From positions 1 through 7,856 of the forward strand of contig JAQWRF010000323.1 of assembly GCA_029243845.1 (NCBI GenBank): DNA of 7,856 bases. The letters are read 5' to 3'. Both the position numbers and the translations under genes were made by a program. This DNA comes from Planctomycetota bacterium. GTDB lineage: Bacteria; Planctomycetota; UBA1135. Positions 6,076 to 7,856 of this stretch are shown piece by piece. Below the pieces are notes generated by a model that saw only the letters and a program-made list of their open reading frames with translations, was not told the origin of the DNA and ran no database searches. Numbering within the stretch: position 1 is the stretch's first letter; every line of letters begins with the position of its first letter.

Positions 6076-7395
6076 ATGGGAGCAAAACCTTTCACTAACC
6101 CTCGGGGAACCCGCGATTTGCTGGGCGAAAACCTCGTATTAATCAAACACCTTGAGCGCACGGCGTCTATGGTGGCGGCTGTGGCGGGCTATCAAGAGGT
6201 ACGCACACCATTGTTCGAAGAGACTCGGTTGTTCAAGAGATCCCTTGGCGAGGCGTCAGATGTGGTAGAAAAAGAGATGTTTAGTGTGCCGAGGCGCGGT
6301 TCTGAAGGGGCTGAGGCTATGGCAAAAGGCTTTACTTTTCGCCCCGAGGGCACTGCGAGTACGGCTCGAGCTTATGTCCAGGGAGGCTTCGCAGCCTCCG
6401 CACCCTTGCAAAAGTGGTTCTACATAGGTCCAATGTTCCGCTACGAACGTCCGCAAAAAGGGCGCGAGCGTCAATTTAACCAGTTCGGCGTTGAAGCATT
6501 TGGTGCTCAATCAGCTAGCCTTGATTCCGAAGTAGTAGGCATCGCGGTCCGGTTCTTTCAAGAACTAGGCTTCGACGACCAACTTGAGGTTCGTGTCAAC
6601 AGCATGGGTGACGCCGAAGACCGCGAGAAATGGTCGCAAGTGCTACGCGAGTTTTTCGCCGAACAAATGCAGGGTAGTAGCGAGCGCTGTGCGGATTGCC
6701 AGTCGCGATACACACGCAATGTGTTTCGCTTGCTCGACTGTAAGTCCACGCGCTGCATCGAGCTCAATGAAGGCGCGCCAAATCTTTTTGCAGTTATGGG
6801 TGACGCAGCCGCTTCTCATCACCAGCAGTTCATCGCTTGTCTTAACAACTTGGGCTTAAAAGTAATCGACGACCCAAGCATTGTACGTGGCCTCGACTAC
6901 TACACCCGCACGGTTTTCGAAGTACATTACCCACCCCTCGGAGCACGCTCAGCACTATGCGGTGGCGGCCGCTACGACGGGCTGGTCGAAGAAATGGGCG
7001 GACGTCCTACTCCAGGTGTGGGCTTCTCCGTCGGCTTTACACCAACTGAACTCGCCCTGGCAGAGCTCAATTTGCCTGCAGCGGCAGACCTCGCGGACTT
7101 GCGCCAACAATTGTTGCCACAAGTTTATGGCGTTGCGGTCTCTGATGAGCAACGCGACGATTTATTCATTCTTTGCGAGAAATTGCGTCGCGCTGGCATC
7201 AGCGTCGAACTCGATTATCGTGGCAAATCACTTAAAGCGCAATTCAAAGAGGCCAATCGCAGTGGTGCGCGCTGGGCGATAGTACTCGGCGATAGTGAAA
7301 ACGAGAATAAGCAAATCGTGCTTAAAAACATGCAGCAAAAAACAGAGCAGATAATCGCGCAAGACGATTTGTTGGCTGCGTTAAAAGACGCATGA
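6076..7395 (+). CDS. hisS: histidyl-tRNA synthetase
   Basis: HisRS charges tRNA(His) with histidine in the cytoplasm. The 439-residue class II synthetase has motif 1 around residues 44-68 (TPLFEET to VVEKEM), RPEGTAS (89-95), motif 2 with FYIGPMFRYERPQKGR (115-130) and FGVEAFG, and the HisA loops RGLDYYTRTVFE (271-282) and CGGGRYDGLVEEMGG (295-309). Intact HisA loops argue against the HisZ regulatory paralogue. The insertion has CADC and LDCK cysteines (205, 208, 222), and a C-terminal anticodon-binding domain follows with GISVELDYRGKSLKAQ. Motif 3 reads VGFSVGFTPTEL, without the usual Arg of GLERL. ATG 6076 is chosen because PRGTRDLL then sits at the normal distance; an upstream TTG at 6049 in frame seems less likely. 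It is coupled to nadD by ATGA. Confidence 0.97.
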   Translation: MGAKPFTNPRGTRDLLGENLVLIKHLERTASMVAAVAGYQEVRTPLFEETRLFKRSLGEASDVVEKEMFSVPRRGSEGAEAMAKGFTFRPEGTASTARAYVQGGFAASAPLQKWFYIGPMFRYERPQKGRERQFNQFGVEAFGAQSASLDSEVVGIAVRFFQELGFDDQLEVRVNSMGDAEDREKWSQVLREFFAEQMQGSSERCADCQSRYTRNVFRLLDCKSTRCIELNEGAPNLFAVMGDAAASHHQQFIACLNNLGLKVIDDPSIVRGLDYYTRTVFEVHYPPLGARSALCGGGRYDGLVEEMGGRPTPGVGFSVGFTPTELALAELNLPAAADLADLRQQLLPQVYGVAVSDEQRDDLFILCEKLRRAGISVELDYRGKSLKAQFKEANRSGARWAIVLGDSENENKQIVLKNMQQKTEQIIAQDDLLAALKDA

Positions 7396-7856
7396 ATACC
7401 GTAGTATTCGGTGGCTCTTTCGACCCTCTGCATGACGGTCACATCGCGGCTGCCGACGCCGTTCAAAAAAGCTTTGCCGTCGATGAGTTTTTATGGACAC
7501 CCTCTTGGCACGCGGTGCATAAACTTGATGCGAAGCCGGCAGACGCCGATTTCCGTGTGCGATGTATTGATAGCGTGCTGCCTAGTCGTCCGCAAAACGA
7601 AAGCCTGTGTTTGCTCGAGACAGACTCTCAGCGCCTGTGTTATAGCGTGGATACTTTGCAGTTATTGTCTCGGCAAAACCCCGAGCGCGAGCTTTACTTC
7701 TTAGTGGGAGGTGATTCTTTGTCGCATTTAAATACTTGGCATGACTTGCCGCGTCTGTTTGCCACCTGCCGTTTTCTATTGGTACCACGTCCTGGGTGGG
7801 GCGCGCAGCAACTCGCGGACTACACGGCTTCTTTGGCACCCGATTTACGCAGGCTT
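7392..7856 (+). CDS. nadD: nicotinate-nucleotide adenylyltransferase, cut by right edge
   Basis: NadD joins nicotinate mononucleotide and ATP to give deamido-NAD in NAD synthesis. The frame is open for 155 codons to the window end; the family is usually 190-220 residues, so the C-terminal ISxTxxR region is missing. The N-terminus MNTVVFGGSFDPLHDGH holds the nucleotidyltransferase GGxFDPxHxGH motif. PSWHAVHK (37-44) corresponds to the substrate-loop P-x-HK segment, SVDTL matches the usual YTIDTL region, and FLVGGDSLSHLNTW is the GxDSLxxLxxW motif of NadD. Its ATG overlaps the hisS TGA (ATGA), so it is most likely co-transcribed and translationally coupled with hisS. Confidence 0.95.
   Translation, partial: MNTVVFGGSFDPLHDGHIAAADAVQKSFAVDEFLWTPSWHAVHKLDAKPADADFRVRCIDSVLPSRPQNESLCLLETDSQRLCYSVDTLQLLSRQNPERELYFLVGGDSLSHLNTWHDLPRLFATCRFLLVPRPGWGAQQLADYTASLAPDLRRL

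Noticed and set aside
6881..7282. 133-residue open frame inside hisS in another + frame
   Set aside because: It overlaps the HisA and motif 3 region of a clear hisS and has no recognisable motif.

Overview
The window looks like chromosomal DNA of a Gram-negative bacterium. It is densely packed, mostly with housekeeping genes, and contains no RNA genes, CRISPR array or insertion sequence that I can recognise. Two predicted Sec signal peptides and a lipoprotein signal with a clear lipobox (LTAC) point to a two-membrane cell. The phylum is not resolved. The gene order hisS-nadD is not the enterobacterial one. The KRLAKRHGD form of the GluQ signature loop and the secreted alpha/alpha-toroid protein remind me of Planctomycetota-type proteins, but this is memory-based and weak.

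Layout. Bases 2-3826 (+ strand) read as one tightly packed run: the 3' end of guaA (GMP synthase); a small membrane protein of unknown function overlapping it; comF (phosphoribosyltransferase-like); larC (nickel-pincer cofactor nickel insertase), 9 bases after comF and in the same frame; and gluQ (glutamyl-Q tRNA(Asp) synthetase), overlapping larC. Bases 3819-5989 (- strand) hold three envelope genes: a 120-aa lipoprotein, a 197-aa exported coiled-coil protein and a 379-aa exported alpha/alpha-toroid protein. The last two overlap, and a strong intrinsic terminator lies after the lipoprotein gene. The toroid gene and gluQ converge and overlap by 8 bases. From 6076 (+ strand) hisS (histidyl-tRNA synthetase) and nadD (cut by the right edge) are coupled through an ATGA overlap.

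How the genes work together. The + strand genes are mostly nucleotide, tRNA and cofactor metabolism: GMP synthesis, queuosine-tRNA glutamylation, histidine charging, NAD synthesis and the lactate racemase-type nickel cofactor. The - strand block is different. It is a small exported module of unknown function whose core is a periplasmic or secreted six-repeat toroid of the terpenoid-cyclase/prenyltransferase fold, translationally coupled to a coiled-coil partner. This is the best candidate for something undescribed. Secondary points of interest are HisS lacking the usual motif 3 arginine, a divergent LarC and a ComF without the usual RGFNQ-type segment. No gene-free stretch exceeds 300 bases.
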